DNA from: Bacteroidales bacterium
Lineage (GTDB): Bacteria > Bacteroidota > Bacteroidia > Bacteroidales > UBA7332
Length of the DNA: 64,000 nucleotides
Direction: 5' to 3'
Assembly: GCA_028687995.1 (NCBI GenBank)
Contig: JAQTZA010000012.1
Span: forward strand, 1-64,000
Shown here: one piece after another, positions 44,755-53,342 of the stretch
How the letters are laid out: every line of letters starts with the position of its first letter
How positions within the stretch are numbered: the stretch's first letter is position 1
The notes under the pieces: model-generated
The model's input: the letters and a program-made list of their open reading frames with translations, nothing else
What the model was told of the DNA's origin: nothing
The model's database searches: none
Translations under genes and position numbers: made by a program

Positions 44755-46842
44755 ATGAAAACGAAATTGATCGCTCTGATTGTCCTTCTTCTGATTACAA
44801 TGTCGATAGAAGCCAAAACTAATTCTAGTAAATCTCTAAACACCTCCTTTGCTCCGGTAGGTACGGAGTGGCATTATGGATTTGTGGCGCACCTATTTGG
44901 ACCGGTGGTGAGAGATGATTATTATCATTTTATTTCTGTAGGAGATACACTGATTCAGGGGAAGTTATGCAATACCATCGTTCGGGATTATGGCGTTAAT
45001 ATGTGCCGAGAGTCTGCTGTCAAAACATTTTTGTATCAATCGAATGATACTGTTTTTCTGTATGTTCCAGAAATGACGAAATTCACACCACTCTATGTTT
45101 TTGGAGCAAACACTGGTGATTCTTGGATAATTTCACATCCTGCTGGCGATGTAAAGGTGACGGTCGATAGTGTATCTACCGTTTCGTTGATTGGTGCAGA
45201 GAAGAAACAACAATTTGTTACCTATCATTATAATTGGGAGACTTACGATTTAACAGATAAATCATCCATCATAGAAGGTGTTGGTGATTTTAATTATTTA
45301 TACAATTATTTGATTTACGAATTGTCATATTGTGATGATTACAAAAAATCAGAAGGTCTGAGGTGTTATACCAATCCGGATCTAGGTTCTCACCATTGGA
45401 CTGATTTACCTTGCGATAGAGTAGTTGATAGAGATACGTCTGCTAAACCGTATTTAGGTGATAGTGATTCGTGGTTGATATCTTCTTTCTCTCCGTGGAG
45501 CGGTGAAAAAAAAGAGCTCAGTTATGTTTTGAAAAGTGATACTGTAGTGAATTTATTGATTTATAAAAAAGTGTATGCGTCAAATTCTCTTATAAACACA
45601 ACCTCGTTAAATTATTTAGGAGGAATAAGAGAGACGAAAGGGAAATGGCATTATTTGCCTAATGGTGAGAAAAAGGAGTTTATATTATATGATTTTTCAT
45701 TAGTCGTAGGAGACACACTGTCAATAAATTTTTTCTATCCTTATAGTGAAGATGTCAAGAAATTGCAAGTGATAGAGGTTGATAGTGTTTATCATAATGG
45801 TGAATATCGTAAACGAATTGGTCTTGGAGAGTATAATAAATTCTCGAAACCAGTAGTCACTATTCGTTGGTTTGAAGGTATTGGTAGTGACCAAGGTTTG
45901 TTTTACAATCCACCTGGAATAGTTGATTTGAACGATTTTGAGTTAATATGCTATCATCACAATAGCGATTTGGTTTATATAAATTCCAAGTACAATAGTT
46001 GTAGTCTGTCTTCGAAAAAAGAAATGATTTCATTAAATGATGGTGATTCGTGGAGTATAAATGTGTCTCACGGTAGTTGGTATGGCGGGGGCACAAATGA
46101 AAACTACACAGTTGTAGGGGAAAAATCAATAAATGGATTGCTTTACAAAAATGTAGTTGTCACTTCCGATTCGATTTATAATGCAGCACAATCTCGCTTT
46201 GCTTTTAATATTAGGGAAGATAAAGGAAAGTGGTTTTATTACAACAGCACTTTGTCTAAAGAGGTTTTATTGTATGACTTTAATCTGCAAGTAGGTGATT
46301 CTATCATAGCATCTTGGAGTGGGTTAAATGTTACTTTAAAAGTGATGAAGGTGGATTCGCTATTATTAAATGGAGAATGGCGCAAAAGATTGCAAATGGG
46401 ACAACATGATGCATATTATGGTAATGACTATTTTTTGCATAATTGGATTGAAGGAATTGGTAGTGACGACGGAATTTTATATAGTACGGTATTAGTAATG
46501 GATAGCGGTTCTACGTTGTTGTGTTTTCACCGAAATGGTGAATTAGTCTATATCAATCCAAATTTTAATCGATGCGGTCTCATTTCAGGCATCGAAAATC
46601 ATACTATTTCAACTCCTTTTATGGTTAAAAATATAGATTCACAGAATGGAATTTACGAAATACAATGCGGTTCAGAAATAGAGGAGTTATCCATTACAGA
46701 TCTGCAGGGCAGAATTGTATCTCACCTCAAACCCTACGAAAACAATGCAGCATTTTCACTCATTCATCAACCCAAAGGCGTCTATATTTTACAAGTAGCT
46801 TCATCTGATGGAAAATTCATGCAGAAAATAGTTAGAAACTAA
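44755..46842 (+). CDS. Unknown secreted repeat protein with T9SS sorting domain
   Basis: A 695-residue exported protein. Signal peptide about 1-20 (ending SIEAK). The body consists of three divergent repeats of roughly 190-200 residues (about 30-215, 235-425 and 430-605). Copies two and three share the pattern DSWxI ... RETKGKWHY or REDKGKWFY ... LYDFxLxVGDxL ... KVDS-x-x-x-NGEWRKR ... WIEGIGSDDGI ... CFHRNGELVYINP. Each ends with a conserved cysteine. The C-terminus (about 620-695) is a type-A sorting domain (LSITDLQGRIVSHL ... KGVYILQVASSDGKF). No enzymatic motif is visible; a surface or extracellular structural or binding role is likely. Single gene with its own consensus promoter and terminator. 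Confidence 0.8.
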   Translation: MKTKLIALIVLLLITMSIEAKTNSSKSLNTSFAPVGTEWHYGFVAHLFGPVVRDDYYHFISVGDTLIQGKLCNTIVRDYGVNMCRESAVKTFLYQSNDTVFLYVPEMTKFTPLYVFGANTGDSWIISHPAGDVKVTVDSVSTVSLIGAEKKQQFVTYHYNWETYDLTDKSSIIEGVGDFNYLYNYLIYELSYCDDYKKSEGLRCYTNPDLGSHHWTDLPCDRVVDRDTSAKPYLGDSDSWLISSFSPWSGEKKELSYVLKSDTVVNLLIYKKVYASNSLINTTSLNYLGGIRETKGKWHYLPNGEKKEFILYDFSLVVGDTLSINFFYPYSEDVKKLQVIEVDSVYHNGEYRKRIGLGEYNKFSKPVVTIRWFEGIGSDQGLFYNPPGIVDLNDFELICYHHNSDLVYINSKYNSCSLSSKKEMISLNDGDSWSINVSHGSWYGGGTNENYTVVGEKSINGLLYKNVVVTSDSIYNAAQSRFAFNIREDKGKWFYYNSTLSKEVLLYDFNLQVGDSIIASWSGLNVTLKVMKVDSLLLNGEWRKRLQMGQHDAYYGNDYFLHNWIEGIGSDDGILYSTVLVMDSGSTLLCFHRNGELVYINPNFNRCGLISGIENHTISTPFMVKNIDSQNGIYEIQCGSEIEELSITDLQGRIVSHLKPYENNAAFSLIHQPKGVYILQVASSDGKFMQKIVRN

Positions 46843-46868
46843 ATTTTAGAGGAAAACGTTGTGATATT

Positions 46869-46901
46869 CACCCCCTGGTTCATTGTCGTCAGGGGGTGTT
46901 T
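46869..46901 (+). terminator. Terminator after the T9SS repeat protein
   Basis: A 9-bp GC-rich perfect stem (CACCCCCTG, 46869-46877, with 46890-46898), 12-nt loop, short T-run. It lies 27 bp after the stop. Confidence 0.8.
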
Positions 46902-47006
46902 CTGTATTAATGAAATTGGATTTGATGCATTAATCTAGTTAATCAAAATTGAATTGTAACGCTTTTGAAACGAATTAACCATTTTTACCAAAACAAACAG
47001 AGTGGG

Positions 47007-47039
47007 TTTGGTGGATATATAATTTTATTTATACCTTTG
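47007..47039 (+). promoter_or_regulatory. Promoter of clpPX
   Basis: TTTG (47007-47010), 21-nt spacer, TACCTTTG (47032-47039). Transcription would begin near 47044, giving a leader of about 75 nt that contains the palindrome at 47063-47076. Confidence 0.65.
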
Positions 47040-47062
47040 TTTTGGTTTTTTTGAGCAATAAT

Positions 47063-47076
47063 ATGCTGTACAACAT
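47063..47076. promoter_or_regulatory. Near-palindrome ATGCTGTACAACAT in the clpP leader
   Basis: A 14-bp site, palindromic except at one position. The fully palindromic form ATGTTGTACAACAT occurs at 60313-60326, over the -33 element of another promoter. Such a shared site suggests a common DNA-binding regulator, but only two copies were seen. Confidence 0.4.
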
Positions 47077-47117
47077 AAACCCATGCTTTAGAAACGAAAA
47101 TTAAACCATATAAAATT

Positions 47118-47789
47118 ATGCAAAGCGAATTTAGAAAATATGCCACTAAGCATTTAGGAATGAATGGTTTGGCACTGGATAAATATACCGATATTGTGAG
47201 TAGTTATATCTCACCTACCATTATCGAAGAGCGTCAACTCAACGTCGCTCAAATGGACGTTTTTTCTCGTTTAATGATGGACCGTATCATTTTCTTGGGA
47301 ACCCAAGTGGATGATTACACAGCCAATGTGATTCAAGCACAATTGCTTTATCTCGATTCTTCTGATCCAGGCAAAGATATTTCTATCTACTTGAATTCTC
47401 CAGGAGGCTCTGTGTATGCAGGACTGGGAATTTATGATACAATGCAATTTATTACAAGTGATGTTTCAACCATTTGCACCGGTATGGCAGCTTCTATGGC
47501 AGCGGTATTATTGGTGGCGGGTGAAAAAGGAAAACGCTTTGCATTGAAACATTCTCGTGTGATGATTCACCAACCGATGGGTGGCGCACAAGGTCAGGCT
47601 TCAGATATCGAAATCACAGCTCGTGAAATTCAAAAACTAAAGAAAGAACTCTACACAATCATTGCCGATCACTCGGGTAACGAATTTGAAAGAATCGAAA
47701 AGGATTCAGATAGAGATTATTGGATGAAAGCCGATGAAGCATTAGCTTACGGAATGATTGACAGTATTTTGACCCGTACTAAGAAATAA
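47118..47789 (+). CDS. clpP: ATP-dependent Clp protease proteolytic subunit
   Basis: A 223-residue serine peptidase. The catalytic triad is visible: S126 in [11 protein letters not shown]151 in MIHQPMGG and D200 in RDYWM. The substrate-channel motif [11 protein letters not shown] is at about 92-102. ClpP forms tetradecamers that degrade unfolded or tagged proteins when paired with ClpX. The N-terminal 25 residues are somewhat longer than in E. coli. The clpX start follows only 2 bp after the stop, so the two are one operon, driven by the promoter at 47007. Confidence 0.97.
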   Translation: MQSEFRKYATKHLGMNGLALDKYTDIVSSYISPTIIEERQLNVAQMDVFSRLMMDRIIFLGTQVDDYTANVIQAQLLYLDSSDPGKDISIYLNSPGGSVYAGLGIYDTMQFITSDVSTICTGMAASMAAVLLVAGEKGKRFALKHSRVMIHQPMGGAQGQASDIEITAREIQKLKKELYTIIADHSGNEFERIEKDSDRDYWMKADEALAYGMIDSILTRTKK

Positions 47790-47791
47790 AT

Positions 47792-49030
47792 ATGGCAGGA
47801 AAATCATCCGATAAATGCAGCTTCTGTGGTAGAAGTTCCAAAGACGTGAATATGCTTATTGCTGGCATGTCTGCGCATATCTGCAATGAATGTGCCGAGC
47901 AGGCTCACATCATTGTTAACGAATCGTTAGAGGCCAAAGATTCTGGGAAATTCACATTAAATGGCGATAAATTGCCAAAACCCATCGAGATAAAGAATTT
48001 CTTGGATTTGTATATCATTGGGCAAGACGATGCAAAACGCTATTTGTCCGTTTCGGTGTATAATCACTACAAACGAATATTGCAAACCAAACAAAGCGAT
48101 GAAGTCGAGATTGAAAAATCGAATATCATCATGGTTGGTCCCACTGGAACTGGTAAAACCATGTTGGCCCGGACAATCGCCAAAATGCTTCATGTCCCTT
48201 TTACCATTGTTGATGCGACTGTATTGACTGAGGCTGGTTACGTGGGTGAAGACATCGAAAGCCTATTGTCGCGCCTTTTGCAAGTGGCTGACTACAATGT
48301 AGAGGCTGCTCAACGAGGAATTGTGTTTATCGACGAAATGGATAAAATCGCTCGAAAAGGCGATAACCCTTCGATTACTCGTGATGTGAGTGGCGAAGGT
48401 GTGCAACAGGGATTGTTGAAATTATTGGAAGGGTCGGTAGTAAACGTGCCACCTCAAGGAGGGCGTAAACATCCTGAGCAAAAATTCATACAAGTTGACA
48501 CCAAAAATATTCTGTTTATTTGCGGCGGCGCATTTGATGGAATCGAAAAGAAAATAGCTTCTCGTTTGAATACGCGAACTGTTGGATATTCAGCATCGAA
48601 GGATACTGAAGGAATTGACCGCAACAACTTGATGCAATATGTAGCTCCACAAGATTTGAAATCATTTGGATTGATTCCTGAGATTATTGGTCGTTTGCCG
48701 ATTCTTACTTATCTCAATCCGTTGGATAGGAGTGCTTTGCGTCGTATTCTGACAGAACCTCGTAATTCAATTATCAAACAGTTCGAGAAACTTTTCACGA
48801 TGGACGATGTGCAACTCACATTTACTGACGAAGCGTTAGATTTCATTGTGGATAAAGCCATCGAATTTAAGTTGGGTGCTCGTGGATTGCGTGCCATTAC
48901 CGAGTCTATTATGATTGATGCCATGTTTGAAATTCCATCGTCAGATGTGAAAACCATGAACATTGATATTCAATATGCTCAAAGAAAATTAGAGAAATCG
49001 AACCTTAGTAGGTTTCAAATATCCGAATGA
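47792..49030 (+). CDS. clpX: Clp protease ATP-binding subunit ClpX
   Basis: A 412-residue AAA+ unfoldase. The N-terminal zinc-binding domain has C9, C12, C31 and C34 (KCSFCG and CNEC). Walker A is GPTGTGKT (116-123) and Walker B is in [11 protein letters not shown] (about 178-188). The pore and sensor regions follow in the usual order (GARGLRAI near 365). Length matches E. coli ClpX (424). It unfolds substrates and passes them to ClpP. It follows clpP by 2 bp and is about 100 bp upstream of recQ, which has its own promoter-like sequence. Confidence 0.97.
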   Translation: MAGKSSDKCSFCGRSSKDVNMLIAGMSAHICNECAEQAHIIVNESLEAKDSGKFTLNGDKLPKPIEIKNFLDLYIIGQDDAKRYLSVSVYNHYKRILQTKQSDEVEIEKSNIIMVGPTGTGKTMLARTIAKMLHVPFTIVDATVLTEAGYVGEDIESLLSRLLQVADYNVEAAQRGIVFIDEMDKIARKGDNPSITRDVSGEGVQQGLLKLLEGSVVNVPPQGGRKHPEQKFIQVDTKNILFICGGAFDGIEKKIASRLNTRTVGYSASKDTEGIDRNNLMQYVAPQDLKSFGLIPEIIGRLPILTYLNPLDRSALRRILTEPRNSIIKQFEKLFTMDDVQLTFTDEALDFIVDKAIEFKLGARGLRAITESIMIDAMFEIPSSDVKTMNIDIQYAQRKLEKSNLSRFQISE

Positions 49031-49061
49031 TTATTTTTATTCAAAAAAAGTGCATATAATG

Positions 49062-49093
49062 TTGTAAAATTCAGTTGTTTCTTTCTAACTTTG
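49062..49093 (+). promoter_or_regulatory. Probable promoter of recQ
   Basis: TTG (49062-49064), 21-nt spacer, TAACTTTG (49086-49093). The -7 box fits TAnnTTTG and the implied leader is about 35-40 nt. Confidence 0.5.
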
Positions 49094-49133
49094 TTTGGAA
49101 CGAGTTTGATTCGAATTTTATCGAAACAGTGCT

Positions 49134-51314
49134 ATGACGAAAAATCTCAATTTATTAGAAGAACTTAAGAAACATTTCGGGTTTGATCATTTCAAGGGAA
49201 ACCAAGAAGCGGTTATTACTGAAGTGATAAATGGACACGATGCATTTGTGCTGATGCCTACAGGTGGAGGCAAGTCGCTATGTTATCAGTTGCCATCTCT
49301 GATGCTCGAAGGAACGGCCATTGTTATTTCTCCCTTGATTGCCTTGATGAAAAATCAGGTGGATGCAATGCGCAATTTTAGTGAAGAGGATGGTGTCGCG
49401 CATTTTCTTAACTCGTCGCTAAATAAATCAGCCATTGATCAGGTGAAAGAAGATATTCTTTCAGGAAAAACAAAGCTATTGTATGTAGCTCCTGAATCTT
49501 TGACGAAAGAAGAGAATATTGAGTTTTTGAAGCAGGTGAATGTGTCATTTTACGCTGTTGATGAGGCTCATTGTATTTCGGAATGGGGTCATGATTTTCG
49601 ACCAGAGTACCGACGTATACGTCCTATTATCAACGAAATAGGTAATCGTCCATTAATTGCACTTACTGCAACAGCTACTCCCAAAGTGCAACATGATATT
49701 CAGAAGAATTTGGGCATGATGGATGCAAAAGTATTTAAGTCATCCTTTAATCGCGAAAATCTTTACTATGAAGTTCGAGTAAAAGACCACAGCATAGAAA
49801 AAGAGATTATCAAATACATCAAACAGCAAGAGGGGAAAGCTGGAATCATTTATTGCCTAAGCCGGAAAAAGGTGGAGGAGCTGACTGAGATCTTGCAAGC
49901 CAATGGAGTCAGTGCATTAGCATATCATGCTGGAATGGATTCTTCGGCTCGTTCTGCCAATCAAGATGCTTTTTTGATGGAGAATGCGCAAGTGATTGTA
50001 GCGACTATTGCATTTGGAATGGGTATTGACAAACCTGATGTTCGCTACGTCATTCATTACGATGTGCCAAAAAGTTTAGAAGGATATTATCAAGAAACTG
50101 GACGTGGTGGACGAGATGGAGGTGAAGGTCAGTGTATCGCTTTTTATTCGAGCAAAGATCTTCTGAAATTAGAAAAATTTATGCAGGGAAAACCCCTTGC
50201 AGAACAAGAGATAGGTAAACAATTGCTTCTTGAAACGGCAGCTTATACCGAAGCGTCGATGTGTCGCCGGAAAATTCTGCTTCACTATTTTGGTGAAGAA
50301 TACAACGAAGAAAATTGTGGAAATTGTGATAATTGTTTAAATCCTAAAAAACAGGTGGAGGCAAAAGATTTATTGAGTACAGTAATTGAAACAGTATTGG
50401 CGTTGAAAGAGAAATTCAAAGCCGATCATGTGGTAAATGTTATTTTAGGTAAGAAAACTAATGAAATTTTGTCCTACGGTCATGATGAAATTGATACGTA
50501 TGGAACTGGTGTGGAAGAAGGCGAAAAGACTTGGCATACTGTTGTTAGACAGGCTTTGATCGGAGGATATCTTGATCGAGATATTGAGAATTACGGTTTG
50601 CTAAAAGTGCTGCCAGCTGGTCGTAAATTTTTGGAAAAACCAGTTTCTTTTAAAATTACCACAGATAGTGATTCGGATGAAGGAGAGGATGAAGCACCTA
50701 TTCGTGGAGGTTCTTCGAGTGCTGTTGATCCTGGATTATTTTCGATGTTGAAAGACTTGCGCAAAAAAATTGCAAAAAAATTGGAACTTCCTCCGTATGT
50801 GATTTTCCAAGATCCATCGTTGGAGGCTATGGCAACGACTTATCCTGTAACGGTAGATGAGTTGCAGAATATACCTGGAGTTGGAGCTGGAAAAGCAAAA
50901 CGGTACGGTGAGGAATTTACCAAATTAATCAAAAAACACGTTGTTGAAAACGAAATAGATCGCCCCGAAGATTTGCGTGTGCGCACCGTCGCAAACAAGT
51001 CGAAACTCAAAGTATCCATCATACAAAGTATCGACAGAAAGATTGCGCTTGATGACATCGCAGTGGCAAAAGGCATTGAATTTAGCGATTTGTTGTCAGA
51101 AGTTGAAGCGATAGTTTATTCAGGCACAAAGATAAATATTGATTATTTTCTCGATGAAATAATGGATGAAGATCATATTGAAGATATTTTCGACTATTTC
51201 AAAGAGGCAGAATCAGATGATTTGGAGGATGCGATCAATGAATTAGGATCAGATTATCCGGAGGAGGAGATTCGATTAGTCAGAATCAAATTCTTATCCG
51301 AATTAGCAAACTAA
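49134..51314 (+). CDS. recQ: ATP-dependent DNA helicase RecQ
   Basis: A 726-residue superfamily-2 helicase that unwinds 3'-5' and acts in recombination and fork repair. Walker A is MPTGGGKSLC (41-50, K47) and the DEAH box is at 143-146. Motif VI, QETGRGGRDG, is near 322-331. A zinc-binding RecQ-Ct region (CRR ... CGNCDNC) follows near 380-400, then a winged-helix domain and an HRDC domain (about 535-610). A C-terminal extension of about 100 acidic residues (SDLLSEVEAIVYSG ... EEEIRLVRIKFLSEL) is typical of Bacteroidetes RecQ. A terminator follows the gene. Confidence 0.94.
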   Translation: MTKNLNLLEELKKHFGFDHFKGNQEAVITEVINGHDAFVLMPTGGGKSLCYQLPSLMLEGTAIVISPLIALMKNQVDAMRNFSEEDGVAHFLNSSLNKSAIDQVKEDILSGKTKLLYVAPESLTKEENIEFLKQVNVSFYAVDEAHCISEWGHDFRPEYRRIRPIINEIGNRPLIALTATATPKVQHDIQKNLGMMDAKVFKSSFNRENLYYEVRVKDHSIEKEIIKYIKQQEGKAGIIYCLSRKKVEELTEILQANGVSALAYHAGMDSSARSANQDAFLMENAQVIVATIAFGMGIDKPDVRYVIHYDVPKSLEGYYQETGRGGRDGGEGQCIAFYSSKDLLKLEKFMQGKPLAEQEIGKQLLLETAAYTEASMCRRKILLHYFGEEYNEENCGNCDNCLNPKKQVEAKDLLSTVIETVLALKEKFKADHVVNVILGKKTNEILSYGHDEIDTYGTGVEEGEKTWHTVVRQALIGGYLDRDIENYGLLKVLPAGRKFLEKPVSFKITTDSDSDEGEDEAPIRGGSSSAVDPGLFSMLKDLRKKIAKKLELPPYVIFQDPSLEAMATTYPVTVDELQNIPGVGAGKAKRYGEEFTKLIKKHVVENEIDRPEDLRVRTVANKSKLKVSIIQSIDRKIALDDIAVAKGIEFSDLLSEVEAIVYSGTKINIDYFLDEIMDEDHIEDIFDYFKEAESDDLEDAINELGSDYPEEEIRLVRIKFLSELAN

Positions 51315-51325
51315 TTCTCACTAAG

Positions 51326-51351
51326 TCCCCTTTCTCGAAAAGGGGATTTTT
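51326..51351 (+). terminator. Terminator of recQ
   Basis: An 8-bp GC-rich stem (TCCCCTTT, 51326-51333, with 51339-51346), 5-nt loop and TTTTT. It lies 12 bp after the recQ stop. Confidence 0.82.
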
Positions 51352-51385
51352 GTTTAACGAATAATCATTCAATCTTAACCGAAAT

Positions 51386-52306
51386 ATGTCTACCCGATTA
51401 AATAAATTTATCAGCGAAAGTGGAGTTTGCTCACGTCGCGAAGCCGATCGATACATCGAGATGGGACAAGTTCTCATCAATGGTAGAAAGGCGCAAATCG
51501 GCGATCAGGTTTCGAATCGAGATAAAGTGATTGTGAATGGTCTGTTGGTGGAAGGAAAGAAGGCAGAAGATTTTATATTTCTGGCATTTAATAAACCTGT
51601 TGGTATCACATCCACTACAGAAATTGGCGTAAAAGATAGCATAATCGATTTTATAGGTTTTCACGAACGAATTTTCCCGATTGGAAGACTGGATAAGGAT
51701 TCTCAGGGTTTGATATTCTTGACCAACGACGGTGATATCGTGAACAAAATACTACGTGCAGGTAATCGTCACGAAAAGGAGTATTTGGTCACGGTAAATA
51801 AACCGATAGAGGATAAGTTTATAGAACGAATGGGCAATGGAGTTCCTATATTAGGCGAAATGACCAAAAAATGCTTGGTTGTAAAAGAATCTCCGTTCGT
51901 TTTCCGTATCACATTAATACAAGGACTGAACCGTCAGATTCGTCGAATGTGTGAATATTTTGAATACGAAGTGGTGAAATTGGAACGTGTTCGCATCATG
52001 AATATTACACTCAAAGGCCTTCCCGTTGGTGATTGGCGTGAATTGGATGAAAGAGAGATGAAGGATATTTATGCTGCTCTCGAAACTTCTTCTTCTACCG
52101 AAGAGGCGTCGAAAGGAGTTAGAGTAACTCGTCAACATATTGAACATCAACAAAAATCCATTTCTGCTAAGAAAACACCACCAGCCAAGAAAGATTTCTC
52201 GGTGAATCCTAAGTCAAAGGAGTTGAGAGGTGGAGGAGCCAAAAAGGAAAAACCAACTCATTTTCATGGTGGCAATAAACCTAGAGGACGAGCTGCAAAG
52301 AGATAA
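51386..52306 (+). CDS. rluF: 23S rRNA pseudouridine synthase, RluF type
   Basis: A 306-residue enzyme of the RsuA/RluB/E/F group. The S4 domain at 1-60 begins [21 protein letters not shown]. The catalytic motif [18 protein letters not shown] (about 96-113) carries the nucleophilic Asp. The RluF-type C-terminal core, [21 protein letters not shown], follows near 180-200. It matches E. coli RluF (modifies U2604) closely over the first 240 residues. The last 60 residues are a low-complexity Lys/Gly/Pro-rich tail, probably RNA-binding and disordered. Confidence 0.93.
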   Translation: MSTRLNKFISESGVCSRREADRYIEMGQVLINGRKAQIGDQVSNRDKVIVNGLLVEGKKAEDFIFLAFNKPVGITSTTEIGVKDSIIDFIGFHERIFPIGRLDKDSQGLIFLTNDGDIVNKILRAGNRHEKEYLVTVNKPIEDKFIERMGNGVPILGEMTKKCLVVKESPFVFRITLIQGLNRQIRRMCEYFEYEVVKLERVRIMNITLKGLPVGDWRELDEREMKDIYAALETSSSTEEASKGVRVTRQHIEHQQKSISAKKTPPAKKDFSVNPKSKELRGGGAKKEKPTHFHGGNKPRGRAAKR

Positions 52307-52310
52307 ACGA

Positions 52311-52346
52311 GAAGCTGTTTTGATTTTGAATCAAAACGGCTTCTTT
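52311..52346. terminator. Terminator between rluF and the XRE gene
   Basis: A 15-bp stem (52311-52325 with 52329-52343, one T-G pair), 3-nt loop and TTT tract, between convergent genes. It probably serves both. Confidence 0.88.
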
Positions 52347-52360
52347 GTTATAGGATAATT

Positions 52361-52582
52361 CTACAATGGGTTATTATTTTCATGTCTAAATTCTAAAATA
52401 TCGCCTGGCTGACAATCTAATGCTTTGCAAATGGATTCTAATGTACTGAAACGAACTGCTTTAGCTTTTCCCGTTTTTAAAATGGAGAGGTTCGACAAAG
52501 TCAAATCTACTCTTTCGGATAGCTCGTTTAATGAAATTTTACGTTTTGCCATCATGACATCTAAGTTTACTACTATTGCCAT
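52361..52582 (-). CDS. XRE-family helix-turn-helix regulator (YozG-like)
   Basis: A 73-residue DNA-binding protein consisting of little more than the HTH. The pattern is LDVMMAKRKISLNELSERV, then LTLSNLSILKTGKAKAVRFSTLESICKALDCQPGDILEF. It resembles the small Cro/CI-like regulators such as YozG of Bacillus. It lies 3 bp after the DUF2975 membrane protein gene on the same strand, and this pairing of DUF2975 with a YozG-like HTH is a recurring two-gene module in many bacteria. Targets unknown; autoregulation is plausible. Confidence 0.88.
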   Translation of the reverse strand: MAIVVNLDVMMAKRKISLNELSERVDLTLSNLSILKTGKAKAVRFSTLESICKALDCQPGDILEFRHENNNPL

Positions 52583-52585
52583 GGC

Positions 52586-53140
52586 TTAAATTGTTAGTTC
52601 GTTTTCTGATTGAATTTCTACTCCTCTTTTGAAAATTTGCGCAATTACGATCAATATGATTCCCATAAACAGCCAAACATCTGCACCGTCTAATCGCAAA
52701 TCTTGAATGTCTGGCATTGACACACCTTGCGTAATTAGCCATTTTGTGTAATTCTCCCCCCAATACGAAAACAGGCCAATACCTAAAGCTAAATAAGCCA
52801 TATTGGAGATAAACTGAGATATTTCGACATTAAATGGTTGAGAAAAATCAATTTTTTTGTTGTGTAGGATTTTTACTATCAAATAAAAAAGAATGGCTTT
52901 CATGACAGCAACTATGTTTATAAACAGGGATTCTGCTATAAATTGACCTTTGTCGAAACTCAACAAACTTGATAAATCAACTTCTTGCCAAAGATTTCTC
53001 GCCGCAATTGGATTGAGCACAAGCGTAAAAAATGTGTTGAATATAACTCCTCCAGCGTTGATGCAGAGGCCAATGAAAATAATCCACGAAATGACGTGAA
53101 GAACTTTCAGAATTTGCTTAGTCGTGATTTTTATTTCCAT
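52586..53140 (-). CDS. DUF2975 membrane protein
   Basis: A 184-residue integral membrane protein with four transmembrane segments at about 10-30, 65-90, 110-130 and 150-172. The opening TKQILKVLHVISWIIFIGLC and the last segment VWLFMGIILIVIAQIFKRG followed by a short tail fit DUF2975 (relatives of YoaS). The ATG at 53140 is chosen; the frame is open 54 codons further upstream, but that stretch is AT-rich and unlike the family. The XRE gene is 3 bp downstream. The module is thought to combine a membrane sensor-like protein with a small repressor, but function is not established. Confidence 0.82.
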   Translation of the reverse strand: MEIKITTKQILKVLHVISWIIFIGLCINAGGVIFNTFFTLVLNPIAARNLWQEVDLSSLLSFDKGQFIAESLFINIVAVMKAILFYLIVKILHNKKIDFSQPFNVEISQFISNMAYLALGIGLFSYWGENYTKWLITQGVSMPDIQDLRLDGADVWLFMGIILIVIAQIFKRGVEIQSENELTI

Positions 53141-53290
53141 AATTAAGGTATTTGAAGTTGAATTATTTGGTAAATATAATATATATTCATTGATAAACAA
53201 TAAATATATTTCAATTAATAATAAATTTATTCTACAGAGATGATACTCGAAATGCAATAATTTGCAAAAACAAAACTTTGTATAAAAAAA

Positions 53291-53316
53291 CAGGCGAATC
53301 ATTTTCGATCCGCCTG
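53291..53316 (-). terminator. Terminator of purL
   Basis: Stem CAGGCG/CGCCTG continued by ATC/GAT across one mismatch (53291-53300 with 53307-53316), with seven T on the minus-strand side. It lies 27 bp after the purL stop. Confidence 0.85.
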
Positions 53317-53342
53317 CTCATAATTATTTGAATACAAACTTA

